NCBI RefSeq assembly: GCF_025583945.1
Contig: NZ_JAOEGU010000002.1
Coordinates: 124,001 to 188,000 of the forward strand
DNA: 64,000 nucleotides
From: Methylobacter psychrophilus
GTDB taxonomy: Bacteria; Pseudomonadota; Gammaproteobacteria; Methylococcales; Methylomonadaceae
Direction of reading: 5' to 3'
The notes under the pieces were generated by a model. The model saw only the letters and a list, made by a program, of their open reading frames with translations, ran no database searches and was not told the DNA's origin. Within the stretch, counting starts at the first letter, position 1. Each line of letters starts with the position of its first letter. Below are positions 37,483 through 47,069 of the stretch, piece after piece. Made by a program: the position numbers and the translations under genes.

Positions 37483-37547
37483 TATCCGGGAATGAATATA
37501 TCCTTTGCAGGAAATCGCCTTAACAAAAATGTGACAGGAAAGTAGCC

Positions 37548-38102
37548 ATGTATGTTTTATCCGCGATTATCAGTTTAACTTTATTAGGTTTGGTTTTAGG
37601 CTTTCTATTGGGTATCGCTGCCAAATACTTAAAAGTGGAAAGCAGTCCAATTGTTGATGAACTGGAATCTTTATTGCCCGGTTCACAATGCGGTCAGTGC
37701 GGTTTTCCTGGTTGCAGGCCTGCCGCAGAAGCGTTGGTTGCGGGTAAAGCGGCTTCTACGATATGCCCTCCCGGCGGCAGTGCCCTGGCCGAACAAATTG
37801 CCGCTTTATTGGGACTGGAGCTGGATTTAAGTGCGGTAAAAGAACCTGAATTACTGGTAGCCAGAGTCAGCGAAGCTACCTGTACCGGCTGTACCCGTTG
37901 TTTTAAAGTCTGTCCCACCGATGCCATTGTAGGCGCACCCAAGCAAATTCATGTCGTGGTTGCCGATGCTTGCATAGGCTGCAAAAAATGTATTGAGGTG
38001 TGTCCGACTGAGTGTTTGCAGATGCACCCGATTGACGTCACTTTGCGTAACTGGCGATGGACCAAACCTGCTTTACCTGTAGCGAGTAATGCCGTATGTT
38101 AA
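37548..38102 (+). CDS. rnfB: RnfB, Fe-S subunit of the Rnf complex
   Basis: The 184-residue protein starts with a membrane helix (~5-25), then the 4Fe-4S motif CGQCGFPGC and two ferredoxin motifs (CTGCTRCFKVCP and CIGCKKCIEVCP). It is the likely electron exit to ferredoxin or flavodoxin. AGGAAAG precedes the ATG, and the stop overlaps the rnfC start. Confidence 0.96.
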   Translation: MYVLSAIISLTLLGLVLGFLLGIAAKYLKVESSPIVDELESLLPGSQCGQCGFPGCRPAAEALVAGKAASTICPPGGSALAEQIAALLGLELDLSAVKEPELLVARVSEATCTGCTRCFKVCPTDAIVGAPKQIHVVVADACIGCKKCIEVCPTECLQMHPIDVTLRNWRWTKPALPVASNAVC

Positions 38103-39718
38103 AAATCTATTTAAACACTGCTGAATTAATTCCTGATGGCGTTGCGAAAGCGCTTAAAAATTTCCTGTATTTGCCTTTTTTTCGCTCTTTTACGCCTTAC
38201 TCAGAAAGCGGGTCTGACGTTTTTAAACGGCTACCGGATTTTTTCTCAAAACCGCGTATTCGGGGTGGTGTGCATGCGGAACAACACAAAGCAGCAACCG
38301 CTACACAAGCCATAGTAACAAATTTCCCGTTACCAAAAAAATTGTATATTCCTCTGCAACAGCATGTCGGCAAACCTGCCGAGCCGTTGATTAAAGTCGG
38401 TGATAAAGTATTAAAGGGGCAGCTATTGGCCTACAGTCAAGGTATGATTTCTGCGCCCGTGCATGCACCGACTTCGGGTATCATTGTTGATGTTAATGAT
38501 TATCCTGCCCCACATCCATCGGCCTTACCGATTCGCATGATCGTACTCGAAACTGACGGTAAGGATAAATGGCTGGCAACCAAACCGGTTGCCGACCCGT
38601 TCCTGTTAACAGCTGAAGATATTAGTTTACGCGTTGGTGCAGCGGGAATTGTCGGTTTGGGCGGCGCAACTTTCCCGACAGCGGTTAAGCTCAATATGGG
38701 GCGTGAAAATCAGATAGATACGCTGATTATTAATGGGGCGGAATGTGAGCCTTATTTAAGCTGTGACGATCGTTTGATGCAGGAACGTGCCGAACAGATT
38801 ATCGACGGCGTGCGTTTGATGCTGCATGGCATGGAGGCCGAAAGCGCAGTCGTGGCGATTGAAGACAACAAACCACAAGCCTATCTTGCCATGCAAAAGG
38901 CAGCAGAGCCGTACCCGCTAATTAAAGTGATACAAATCCCTACGCGTTATCCGATGGGTTGGGACAGACAATTGATTCGCTATGTGACGGGTAAGGAAGT
39001 TCCGGTAGGTTGCCGCTCATCGGAAATCGGTGTGACGATTCATAATGTCGGCACGGCTCATGCTGTCCATAAAGCCATTCGTTACGGACAACCGCTGGTG
39101 AGCCGGGTTGTTACTGTATCAGGCGGTGCGGTTGCCAGGCCCATGAACGTAGAAGTGCCTTTGGGGACTTTACTCTCGGAACTGTTTGATTTTTGCCAGG
39201 TAAATCCGGAGCAAACTGCCCGCATTATCATGGGTGGTCCGATGATGGGTGACTCTTTGCCGCATACGGGATTACCCACGGTCAAGGCTACTAGCGGTAT
39301 TCTGGCCTTAACCCTTGGCGAATTAAAAAATACCGATGAACAGCCGTGTATTCGTTGTGCCAGTTGCATCAGCGTTTGTCCGGCCGGATTACGCCCTTTG
39401 GATATGGCGAATAATATCCGTATCAACCAACTGGATATTGCTGTTGATTTAGGCTTAAAGGACTGCATCAGTTGCGGCTGCTGTTCTTACATCTGTCCTT
39501 CCAATATTCCCCTGGTGCAGTATTTTAAGTATGCTTCCGGTGAAGTCGCAGCCAGACAGCAAGCCCAACATAAATCCGGGCAAACCAAACGCTTGATTGA
39601 TGATCGTAATTTGCGCATGGAGCGCATCGCCAGGCAACAACACGAAGAAGAGCTGGCACGGATAGCGGCAAAAGCCGAACGGGAAAGGCTAAAAGCCGCG
39701 CAGGAGGCAACAACATGA
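38096..39718 (+). CDS. rnfC: RnfC, NADH-oxidising subunit
   Basis: The 540-residue peripheral subunit binds NADH and FMN. Visible are GIVGLGGATFPTAVK (glycine-rich FMN/NAD site), INGAECEPYLSCDDR, and two [4Fe-4S] motifs (CIRCASCISVCP, CISCGCCSYICP). A charged C-terminal tail with EEELARIAAKAERERLKAA follows, shorter than in E. coli RsxC. It overlaps rnfB and rnfD. Confidence 0.96.
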   Translation: MLKIYLNTAELIPDGVAKALKNFLYLPFFRSFTPYSESGSDVFKRLPDFFSKPRIRGGVHAEQHKAATATQAIVTNFPLPKKLYIPLQQHVGKPAEPLIKVGDKVLKGQLLAYSQGMISAPVHAPTSGIIVDVNDYPAPHPSALPIRMIVLETDGKDKWLATKPVADPFLLTAEDISLRVGAAGIVGLGGATFPTAVKLNMGRENQIDTLIINGAECEPYLSCDDRLMQERAEQIIDGVRLMLHGMEAESAVVAIEDNKPQAYLAMQKAAEPYPLIKVIQIPTRYPMGWDRQLIRYVTGKEVPVGCRSSEIGVTIHNVGTAHAVHKAIRYGQPLVSRVVTVSGGAVARPMNVEVPLGTLLSELFDFCQVNPEQTARIIMGGPMMGDSLPHTGLPTVKATSGILALTLGELKNTDEQPCIRCASCISVCPAGLRPLDMANNIRINQLDIAVDLGLKDCISCGCCSYICPSNIPLVQYFKYASGEVAARQQAQHKSGQTKRLIDDRNLRMERIARQQHEEELARIAAKAERERLKAAQEATT

Positions 39719-40788
39719 TTGCCAATATAAAACCTGGCTGCGGCGCACATGTGGGAGTTAAAGCTAATGTCAGTCATATTATGTGGCAAGTCATGCTGGC
39801 TATTACGCCTGCGACTGTCTTTGGACTCTGGTGTTTTGGTTGGCCGGCTTTAAACTTATTCATTATTACCGTGTTATCCGCAGTTTTTTTTGAAGTCTTT
39901 TGTTTGCGTCTGGCCGGAAGAATTGCCAAACCTGTCATTATGGATGGCTCTGCCGTATTGACTGGTTGGTTGTTGGCTATGACGCTGCCACCCTTGGCAC
40001 CTTGGTGGATTGGGGTGGTTGGTTCCGGACTGGCGATTATTTTAGGCAAACAGGTTTATGGCGGCTTGGGACAAAACCTGTTTAACCCTGCCATGTTGGC
40101 CAGAGTCGCCTTGCTAATTTCTTTTCCTGTTGAAATGACTACTTGGGCTAATGTGTCACCATTGTTTTTTTCAAGTTCACCGGGGCTTATTGAAAGCTGG
40201 CATATCACTTTTGCAGGAGTGGAAAATATCGATGCAAGCACGGGTGCGACCACGCTGGGGTTTATTAAAACCGAATTCTCGCAAAATCGGTTGTTGGTCG
40301 ATATCTTGAAAGACTATTCAGGGTTTTTTAATTTTATCGGCTGGACACGTGGTAGCCTGGGCGAAACTTCAACATTGTTACTGGGTTTGGGCGGCTTTTG
40401 GTTAATCAGGCAGGGCGTTATTAAATGGTATATTCCTGTCTCTTTATTATTAACCGTCGCGGTGTTGTCCGGTTTTTTTCATGTCATGGACGATCAACAT
40501 TATGTCAGTCCATTTCTACATTTGAGTTCAGGATCATTAATGTTGGTGGCATTTTTTATAGCGACTGACTATGTTACCTCTCCCAACACCAAAGCAGGGC
40601 AATTGGTATTTGGTGCAGGTTGCGGGCTTTTTATTTTCGTCATTCGTAGCTGGGGAGCCTATCCTGAAGGCGCCGGGTTTGCGGTATTGTTGATGAATGC
40701 TGCGACACCGCTGATAGATCATTACATACGCCCCAGAATTTACGGGCGCGATCGCAAAGGCAAGCCTCTTGAAATTCCAAAATCGTAA
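39715..40788 (+). CDS. rnfD: RnfD, flavin-carrying membrane subunit
   Basis: The 357-residue NqrB-type membrane protein has about nine hydrophobic segments. DASTGATTLGF contains the threonine that carries covalent FMN, and QNLFNPAMLARV is a family motif. It overlaps rnfC by four bases (ATGA). Confidence 0.96.
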   Translation: MIANIKPGCGAHVGVKANVSHIMWQVMLAITPATVFGLWCFGWPALNLFIITVLSAVFFEVFCLRLAGRIAKPVIMDGSAVLTGWLLAMTLPPLAPWWIGVVGSGLAIILGKQVYGGLGQNLFNPAMLARVALLISFPVEMTTWANVSPLFFSSSPGLIESWHITFAGVENIDASTGATTLGFIKTEFSQNRLLVDILKDYSGFFNFIGWTRGSLGETSTLLLGLGGFWLIRQGVIKWYIPVSLLLTVAVLSGFFHVMDDQHYVSPFLHLSSGSLMLVAFFIATDYVTSPNTKAGQLVFGAGCGLFIFVIRSWGAYPEGAGFAVLLMNAATPLIDHYIRPRIYGRDRKGKPLEIPKS

Positions 40789-40819
40789 GTTTTACAATGA
40801 TTAAGCCAGAGCGTAAACC

Positions 40820-41530
40820 ATGAAACTTGACCCCGCAACACGTCAACGCTTACAAGATAAAATTGCCGTTTACAGGGAATTTATAAAAAACTGGTTGGAG
40901 CCTGCCAATCTGGCACGTCTTAGACCCCGGTTGGAGTTTCAAACGGGTATTTTAGCCGGCTTTGCCTTACTGGCCAGTATCTTGCTGGGTGTTACCAATT
41001 GCAGTACGCAAGGCACCATTCAACAGCGGCTTGATGAAGATTTAAACAAATCGCTACAAGAAGTGGTACCCGCAAGTCTTTATGATAATGACTTGCGGCA
41101 AGACACATTAACGATATCGTCTGCTGACTATAATATCGGCGCTGATAAAACCACGGTGTATCTGGCTAAAAAAGCCGGGAAAGTGACTGCTGTGTGCTTT
41201 AAATTTAGTGCGCCTGATGGCTATTCCGGTCCAATAAACATGATTATGGGGCTGGATCGGGATGGTAACATTTTGGGCGTGCGCGTTCTTGGCCATAAAG
41301 AAACGCCGGGTTTAGGCGACAAAATTGAAGTCGCTAAATCAGACTGGATATTGAGCTTTGTTGGTCACTCTTTGGACAATTTAACGTCGTCACAATGGGC
41401 GGTTAAAAAAGATGGCGGCATTTTCGACCAATTTGCCGGTGCAACCATCACCCCTCGCAAGTCAGTACAAGCGACTTATCGCGGCTTGCAATGGTTTAAA
41501 GCCCATCAAGCACAACTCATTAATCCCTGA
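40820..41530 (+). CDS. rnfG: RnfG, covalent-flavin subunit
   Basis: The 236-residue protein has one membrane helix (FALLASILLGVT) and a periplasmic FMN-binding domain with FAGATITPRKSV, where the second threonine takes covalent FMN, and LGHKETPGLGDKI. The N-terminus is about 25 residues longer than in many RnfG proteins. Confidence 0.95.
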   Translation: MKLDPATRQRLQDKIAVYREFIKNWLEPANLARLRPRLEFQTGILAGFALLASILLGVTNCSTQGTIQQRLDEDLNKSLQEVVPASLYDNDLRQDTLTISSADYNIGADKTTVYLAKKAGKVTAVCFKFSAPDGYSGPINMIMGLDRDGNILGVRVLGHKETPGLGDKIEVAKSDWILSFVGHSLDNLTSSQWAVKKDGGIFDQFAGATITPRKSVQATYRGLQWFKAHQAQLINP

Positions 41531-41540
41531 GGAAACCATC

Positions 41541-42230
41541 ATGTTACTATCAGAAACTTATCGTAAGATCGCTATTGATGGAATCTGGAACAATAATATT
41601 GTTTTCGGACAAAACCTGGCGCTGTGTCCTTTACTGGCAGTAACAGGAACAGCAACCAATGGCTTGGGGATGGGTATCGCTACACTGGTTGTTATCACGG
41701 CATCCAATGGCCTTATTTCATTAACCCGGCACTTAATTCCCGGTGAAATTCGCATCCCGATTTTTGTGTTGCTTATTGCCACCTTAGTGACCTTGGTGGA
41801 TATTTTAATGAATGCGTGGGCCCATGAACTCTATAAAGTGCTGGGCCTGTTCATTGCCTTGATTGTTACCAATTGCGCGCTGTTAGGTCGGGCCGAAGCC
41901 TTTGCCTCCAAGCAACCGGTAAAGGATGCTTTATGGGATGGCCTGATGATGGGGCTGGGCTTTACCCTTGTCCTTGTCGCCCTTGGCGGGCTAAGAGAAA
42001 TAAGTTCTGCAGGTACGCTATTTGCTAATGCTTCATTGTTACTGGGTGAGTCGTTTAAGTTTCTGGAAGTGACTGTTATCCCTAACTACAAAGGCTTTTT
42101 ATTAATGGCACTACCTCCGGGCGGCTTCATTATGCTGGCTTTTTTGATTGTCGGTAAGCGCTTGATAGATCAAAAGCTTGCGCTGAGAAAAGTCCCAGTC
42201 GCTTTATTTCACGAAGCAACAATTGAATAA
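41541..42230 (+). CDS. rnfE: RnfE, membrane subunit paired with RnfA
   Basis: The 229-residue membrane protein has the NqrD/RnfE features WNNNIVFGQNLALCPLLAVT and ALIVTNCALLGRAEAFA, mirroring RnfA. GAGGAAACC precedes the chosen ATG; a longer frame reads back into rnfG and is spurious. Confidence 0.96.
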   Translation: MLLSETYRKIAIDGIWNNNIVFGQNLALCPLLAVTGTATNGLGMGIATLVVITASNGLISLTRHLIPGEIRIPIFVLLIATLVTLVDILMNAWAHELYKVLGLFIALIVTNCALLGRAEAFASKQPVKDALWDGLMMGLGFTLVLVALGGLREISSAGTLFANASLLLGESFKFLEVTVIPNYKGFLLMALPPGGFIMLAFLIVGKRLIDQKLALRKVPVALFHEATIE

Positions 42231-42248
42231 AAAAATTAAGGAATTATT

Positions 42249-42509
42249 ATGAATGTCGGAGTTTGTTATGCAGAAGTCGACAGGCAGTTATGGATGCGCC
42301 TGGAAGTGCCCGATAGCAGTACGATACAGGAAGCAATTAATCTCTCGGGCTTATTAAAACTCTACCCTGACATAAACCTGGATAACCAAAAAGTTGGCAT
42401 ATTCGGTAAAATTGCGGCATTGGATACTCTTGTCAAGGAAGGGGATCGAGTGGAAATTTATCGGCAGATAACCGTTGATCCGCAAACTGTGCAACGGCGC
42501 AGACGCTAA
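42249..42509 (+). CDS. rnfH: RnfH-type ubiquitin-like protein
   Basis: The 86-residue protein (VGVCYAEVDRQLWMRLEVPD; NQKVGIFGKIA; GDRVEIYRQI) matches the RnfH/UPF0125 family, which has a beta-grasp fold and is found with rnf in diazotrophs. Its role is not known exactly. It ends with an Arg-rich tail (VQRRRR). Confidence 0.9.
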   Translation: MNVGVCYAEVDRQLWMRLEVPDSSTIQEAINLSGLLKLYPDINLDNQKVGIFGKIAALDTLVKEGDRVEIYRQITVDPQTVQRRRR

Positions 42510-42524
42510 TATCAGTCAGTAATA

Positions 42525-42971
42525 ATGATCACTATTAGAACTGCAAAACCATCCGACATTCCACAACTTGTTGCGCTCTTAAAAGTACTTTTTAGTATCG
42601 AGGCAGATTTTGCGTTTGATCAGAATAAACAGGGGCGTGGCTTGACGCTACTGTTAAAAAGTGAAAAAGATTGTATTTTGGTTGCGCAATTGCAAAGTGA
42701 TAATAGAATATTGGGTATGTGTACGGTACAAACATTGCTTTCAACGGCGGAAGGCGGCGCCGTTGGTTTACTTGAAGACCTGATTGTTGTAGCAGACTTT
42801 CGTCGTCAGGGTATAGCGGAAAAATTGATTGCAGGCGCTGTTGATTGGGCTGAGGTTAAGGGACTTAAACGTCTGCAGTTATTGGCGGATAAAAATAACC
42901 GGTCGGCTTTGGATTTTTATGAAAAACAGGGCTGGCAATCGACACAGTTGGTTTGCTTGAGAAAGCGTTAA
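42525..42971 (+). CDS. GNAT-family N-acetyltransferase downstream of rnfH
   Basis: The 148-residue protein has a GNAT fold: IRTAKPSDIPQLVALL at the start, motif A LIVVADFRRQGIAEKLI, and ALDFYEKQGW at the end. It begins 15 bases after rnfH, so it may belong to the rnf transcript. The substrate is unknown. Confidence 0.87.
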   Translation: MITIRTAKPSDIPQLVALLKVLFSIEADFAFDQNKQGRGLTLLLKSEKDCILVAQLQSDNRILGMCTVQTLLSTAEGGAVGLLEDLIVVADFRRQGIAEKLIAGAVDWAEVKGLKRLQLLADKNNRSALDFYEKQGWQSTQLVCLRKR

Positions 42972-43024
42972 CGATTGTTCCGCTACCTTTTAATGCTATG
43001 CGTGGAAAGGGACAAGAGGGTATT

Positions 43025-44329
43025 TCAAGGTAACAGCTCCGCCAACAGAACCACCGGATGTATAACCTTATTCCGGTGCAGTCCTGTAGTTAAATGTAAG
43101 GCACAACCGATGTTGGTCGATACCAGAAAGTCTGCTTTGGTTTGTTCAAAGTGAGCCAGTTTGATATTTCTGAGTGGCTCAGCTATTTCGGTATGTGTCA
43201 GCATATGAACGCCACCGGCACCACAGCAGATTTGATTCTCGGGTAACGGAATTACGGTTATTTCAGGAATTTTTTCCAGTAAGGCATAGACGTGCTGATG
43301 CCGGCTCCAAGCGTCCTTGTTCTCAAGCTCCGGTTTGGGAACGTTACGTTGGCTACAGGGTTCATGTACGGCGACTTTCCTCGCGTTAGCGTGGGGCTCT
43401 TTCAGTTTGATGTCGTCCGGCCAGTGCCTGTTTAGAAATTCGGTAATATCGAACAGGTTGTTACTGAAATTTTTTGGGGCATCACCAGCTTTTTGCTCAT
43501 ATTCATTCAGCATCAAGCCACAGCCACTGGCAGTGAAGATAATGGCTTCAATATCCAGTGAATTGAATACATCAATGTTGAGTGTCGCCATTTTATCGGC
43601 GATGTCGGTTTTTCCTTGATGTTGATGAATGGCACCGCAACAGGTTTGTGCTTTTGGAACAAGAACATCAAAACCGATAACATTTAACAATTTAACTGCA
43701 GCAAGCAAGGTTTTGCGGTCAAAATGATCACTGATGCAGCCGGTAAACAAGGCCACATTGCCACGGTGTTGCTTGTCTGTGGGATAGCGCTGGGCCAGAT
43801 TGCTGATGTTGGCTTCCGGCATGAGCAACTCCGCCTTATCAAGTTTAAACAGCCGAAGTAAAGCGGTTTTTCTTAACAGAAACTGTAATCCGGTTTTTTG
43901 ATATAGCCGGATAATGACAGTTGCTGCATTCAACAAGGCTTTATGTTCAATCAATTTAAAACCTATTGTTGTAAGAAAATTGCCGCGCCTGTCTAAAGCA
44001 TTTGTCTGGCAACGTTGTTCACGAGCGAGATCAAACAAATGACCGTAAGCCATTTTGCCGGGGCAGATTGTTTCGCAGGCTCGGCACTGAGTACAATTGT
44101 TCAGGTGCTTGAGCTCTTCATCGGAAACAGCCGTATTTTCATTAATGATTTTATCGATGGTACGCAGACGGCTACGTGGTGTTTCTGCTTCAATCCGGAA
44201 TAGTTTATAAGTCGGACACAAGCTAATACAGAGTCCACAACGCATACACTCTGTTGCATCGGGTATATATAAACCGTTTTGAGGGTAAATAATGTCACCG
44301 CCGGGGTAATCGTCAATAAACTCAAACAT
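43025..44329 (-). CDS. (Fe-S)-binding oxidoreductase subunit, GlcF-like
   Basis: The 434-residue protein has two ferredoxin-type motifs (CMRCGLCISLCP, CTQCRACETICP) and two cysteine-rich CCG domains (TCCGAIHQHQ..SGCG; CCGAGG), the plan of GlcF, the iron-sulfur subunit of glycolate oxidase. No flavin subunit (GlcD/GlcE) is next to it. It is the last gene in line with the nifENX block, three bases after the previous gene, suggesting a redox role under nif control. Its electron donor is unknown. Confidence 0.82.
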   Translation of the reverse strand: MFEFIDDYPGGDIIYPQNGLYIPDATECMRCGLCISLCPTYKLFRIEAETPRSRLRTIDKIINENTAVSDEELKHLNNCTQCRACETICPGKMAYGHLFDLAREQRCQTNALDRRGNFLTTIGFKLIEHKALLNAATVIIRLYQKTGLQFLLRKTALLRLFKLDKAELLMPEANISNLAQRYPTDKQHRGNVALFTGCISDHFDRKTLLAAVKLLNVIGFDVLVPKAQTCCGAIHQHQGKTDIADKMATLNIDVFNSLDIEAIIFTASGCGLMLNEYEQKAGDAPKNFSNNLFDITEFLNRHWPDDIKLKEPHANARKVAVHEPCSQRNVPKPELENKDAWSRHQHVYALLEKIPEITVIPLPENQICCGAGGVHMLTHTEIAEPLRNIKLAHFEQTKADFLVSTNIGCALHLTTGLHRNKVIHPVVLLAELLP

Positions 44330-44331
44330 GG

Positions 44332-44769
44332 CTATGATTCCATTACCAGTACATAAGCGCGGCGTAATAATTCCAATTCTGCCGGCGGCCTGTTTCTTAG
44401 TTCTGTCAATGTTCTTAATTGACAGCCTTTGTCAGCCATCAACTGGCGGGGAGGATCCAGCATAGTAAAATGCGCCAGATAAACAGTGATGATGCCATCC
44501 GGGGTATCAACCTGTTCCCGATAACCGGTATCAGCTTGCAGAATATTGGCTGGCAAGTCCATGATATTGCTGATAGTGCTCACGATGATAGCAGGAGGTG
44601 TGTGCACGATAGTCAGAGACAGTTCATCTTCTTCCCGAACCGAAGACTTTGCGGGTAAAGGGGACGGTGTGCACACACTGCCGTCAGGATGTTGCACGAA
44701 CAGGGTCAGAGCGCTGATGGCACCGTTATAGTAAAGTATAGTCCGACTGCGATTTAAGAAGTCGGTCAT
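44332..44769 (-). CDS. Unknown protein of the nifENX operon
   Basis: The 145-residue protein starts at an ATG preceded by GAGAG and overlaps the previous stop by four bases. No family was recognised. Features are an aromatic N-terminal part (RTILYYNGAISALTLFVQHP), a serine/proline loop and a central stretch (VDTPDGIITVYLAHFTMLDP). Conservation of its place beside the DUF364 gene would show whether the two work together. Confidence 0.65.
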   Translation of the reverse strand: MTDFLNRSRTILYYNGAISALTLFVQHPDGSVCTPSPLPAKSSVREEDELSLTIVHTPPAIIVSTISNIMDLPANILQADTGYREQVDTPDGIITVYLAHFTMLDPPRQLMADKGCQLRTLTELRNRPPAELELLRRAYVLVMES

Positions 44770-45725
44770 GATGGCTCTCTGTGATGGATATCCCACAGGC
44801 ACTTATAACTGCTGTCCAGATGCGAGAGGCGCGTTGTGACTTGATGAAGTTGGTTAAATTCAGGAAACCGGCCATTTTTGCCACCGGCATACCACTGCTC
44901 CATGGCTAACGTCAGTTGTTGTTTTTCAACATAGTCATGGCTTATCCGGTTTTTCAACCAGGTCATGCTGTTATCCGGCGTTAACTCAACTATCCGGTAA
45001 CGGGCACCGTTTTCAAAAATGCGGACACCGCCGCCTTCTGCCGCAGTCTGGTAAAGTTTTATCGGGTCGACAATTTCCAAACCTGCCAGATAATTGATGC
45101 CAAATTCATGCCATTGCGGTAACCACGGCACTGTGGGCCCCATCAGTACGGTAGTCGCGTTTTGTGCCAGTTCGGCAAGACGCGGGAAAGTTTTATTGGT
45201 GATCGAACTAGCCGTTAAAAATACCCAGTCAGCATCGGGCAATAAAAATTCGCAGGCGGGATCAGGGTAATCGTTGTACAGCGGTTGGCGTTCCAGAATA
45301 CTCAGGTTGATTTGTTCAGCGTAACGTTCAATACCCGGATAACGACCAACCACAACGACTTTTTTATCTTTAAGTTGGGGCAGGAAATGTTCAAAAACGG
45401 CCAGATTACCCCTGTCTGTAGCCGCCAGCAGGGTTATGCCCGATGGTAATTCAAAACGGTTTAAGCTACAATTTATAGCCGCCATGCCTACAGTCGCTTT
45501 GTAAGGTTCCCAATCCGTAATCCAGGTAGCCAGTTCCCCCAGCGTTTTACCGGCTAATGATCCTGGCCAGGACAAGGTTCGGGTTGGCATGCCGGGACTC
45601 ATTGCCAAACCCAGTTGCCCTGTTTTACACACGGTCCAAACCAAACCAATGGTAACTTCCTTGACGGCGATGTCACTATCGGCGTGATCCAGTAATAGCT
45701 GATATATTCGTGAGAGTTTGTTCAT
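44766..45725 (-). CDS. DUF364 (putative heavy-metal chelation) protein
   Basis: The 319-residue protein resembles the DUF4213/DUF364 family. KKVVVVGRYPGIERYAEQ and ADWVFLTASSITNKTFPRLAEL, TVLMGPTVPWLP are the family's Rossmann-like half. Members are thought to bind metals or metal chelates and some occur in molybdenum or nitrogenase loci. Here it is in the nifENX operon, so metal handling for FeMo-co is a reasonable inference, not shown. Confidence 0.75.
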   Translation of the reverse strand: MNKLSRIYQLLLDHADSDIAVKEVTIGLVWTVCKTGQLGLAMSPGMPTRTLSWPGSLAGKTLGELATWITDWEPYKATVGMAAINCSLNRFELPSGITLLAATDRGNLAVFEHFLPQLKDKKVVVVGRYPGIERYAEQINLSILERQPLYNDYPDPACEFLLPDADWVFLTASSITNKTFPRLAELAQNATTVLMGPTVPWLPQWHEFGINYLAGLEIVDPIKLYQTAAEGGGVRIFENGARYRIVELTPDNSMTWLKNRISHDYVEKQQLTLAMEQWYAGGKNGRFPEFNQLHQVTTRLSHLDSSYKCLWDIHHREPS

Positions 45726-45730
45726 ATCGG

Positions 45731-46105
45731 TTAGTCGGGTATTTGTAATAACTTGGCTTCAGCTTTAATATTTTCAGCTTTACCCCAGGCAGTAACGCCT
45801 TCAACAAACCATTTAGATTTACCCGGATGGGTTTTGATTACATCATATTCCGCGTAAAAGGTGCCGTCACTATTAAATTGCAGCCTGCCGATGCGTAATT
45901 TTTTAAACTCATCGTACCAATAGCAGGTTAAGTTATGTTCTCCCGTATAAGGGTCTTTAATAAGTACATAACTGGCTTCATTGTAATGTGGATAGTGTTT
46001 GATCTCTCCAAGTGGAAAACCCAGCTTGTTGATTTCTTCACTCAGTCGCTGGCAGATACATTCCGCCAAATAATGATGCTTGGTGATGTGTGCAGATAAA
46101 TCCAT
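45731..46105 (-). CDS. Conserved-type nif operon protein of unknown function
   Basis: The 124-residue soluble protein has many aromatic residues (KHYPHYNEASYVLIKDP, LTCYWYDEFKKLRIGRLQF, FYAEYDVIKTHP) and probably a beta-rich fold. No motif was recognised. It lies five bases before the DUF364 gene and five after the thioredoxin-like ferredoxin gene, so it is co-transcribed. Confidence 0.7.
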   Translation of the reverse strand: MDLSAHITKHHYLAECICQRLSEEINKLGFPLGEIKHYPHYNEASYVLIKDPYTGEHNLTCYWYDEFKKLRIGRLQFNSDGTFYAEYDVIKTHPGKSKWFVEGVTAWGKAENIKAEAKLLQIPD

Positions 46106-46109
46106 CGGC

Positions 46110-46433
46110 CTACCAGATTTCTGCAGGAACCATCAAACTGATAACGGGAGTACCACCGAGCAGATGCTGATCGATAATAGTTTTGACGTCAGCTTTTTTC
46201 AGGTTTCCGTACATAATACCTTCCGGATAAACCAGGACACTGGGACCTATCATACAAGGTCCCATGCAGCCGGTATTGGTCAGACCAATTTTTTCAAATA
46301 AATTTTGGCTTTGTATTTCATTCATGAATTCATTCATGATTTCGGCACAATCCTTACTGGCACAAGAACCTCTGGGATGTCCTTGTGGGCGGTTTTGTGT
46401 GCAAACAAATACATGTTTTTCTGGTTTTGGCAT
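46110..46433 (-). CDS. Thioredoxin-fold [2Fe-2S] ferredoxin (Shethna I type)
   Basis: The 107-residue protein has the ligands of thioredoxin-like ferredoxins: CTQN..CASKDC in the first half and GCMGPCMIGP in the second. It resembles the 2Fe ferredoxin of Clostridium pasteurianum and FeSI of A. vinelandii, also nif-linked. FeSI-type proteins bind nitrogenase, but their precise role is unclear. Confidence 0.87.
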   Translation of the reverse strand: MPKPEKHVFVCTQNRPQGHPRGSCASKDCAEIMNEFMNEIQSQNLFEKIGLTNTGCMGPCMIGPSVLVYPEGIMYGNLKKADVKTIIDQHLLGGTPVISLMVPAEIW

Positions 46434-46510
46434 GATCGTGATCCTGATATAAAATTAAGAGCTACAAACGTTTTCGTGTCTTTTGTGGATCAATGCTTGT
46501 TATGATAATG

Positions 46511-46828
46511 TTAAGCCGCTTGTTTATGTATATGAGTAAAACAGTCTTTCGGGCATACTTTGGAGCAAGCTTCGCAGCCGATGCAATCAAGGCCGTTTTT
46601 TATACTCATGACCATGCTGTTGTCGTCATCGTCTTCAAAATCGCCATAATCGTCATCAAAATCCTCTGGATTAAGGGCTTCGGTCTTTTCAACCAAATCA
46701 AAAACATCACGTGGGCAGACTTTAAAACAACGGCCACAACCGATACAGGTGTTTTGATTGATGTCAGTTACATAAGCAGGCGTCCATTGGGTACCGCCAA
46801 AGGTTACGCCGGTTACAAATTCAGACAT
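46511..46828 (-). CDS. fdxB: Nif-specific ferredoxin III (FdxB)
   Basis: The 105-residue protein has two 4Fe-4S motifs ([12 protein letters not shown] and [12 protein letters not shown]) joined by a long acidic loop ([14 protein letters not shown]). The start [19 protein letters not shown] is typical of FdxB. The ATG preceded by GGGAG was chosen. It probably supplies electrons for cofactor assembly. Confidence 0.93.
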   Translation of the reverse strand: MSEFVTGVTFGGTQWTPAYVTDINQNTCIGCGRCFKVCPRDVFDLVEKTEALNPEDFDDDYGDFEDDDDNSMVMSIKNGLDCIGCEACSKVCPKDCFTHIHKQAA

Positions 46829-46842
46829 GATTAATCTCCCGG

Positions 46843-47058
46843 TCAAGCCGCTTCAGATTGGGCGGCATTCAATTTTTGAGTGGCTTCATCCCATGCTTTG
46901 CAGGCATCGTAGGTCGCTTGTGCAATCCCCATTATTTCATCGTAAGCATCAGGTAAGCGGTCTTCAATCAGATCATGTAATTCCATCGCCTGTTCGCTGG
47001 CCAGGCGTTTGGTTTTTTTGACATTTTTTTCCAACTTTTTCAAGTCTTCAGGGCTCAT
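46843..47058 (-). CDS. CCE_0567-type helical metalloprotein
   Basis: The 71-residue protein is nearly all helix, with two amphipathic helices ([20 protein letters not shown] and [20 protein letters not shown]). It matches the small CCE_0567 family found between nifX/DUF269 and fdxB in many diazotrophs. Members can bind iron. GGAG precedes the ATG. Confidence 0.88.
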   Translation of the reverse strand: MSPEDLKKLEKNVKKTKRLASEQAMELHDLIEDRLPDAYDEIMGIAQATYDACKAWDEATQKLNAAQSEAA

Positions 47059-47069
47059 GGAAATACTCC

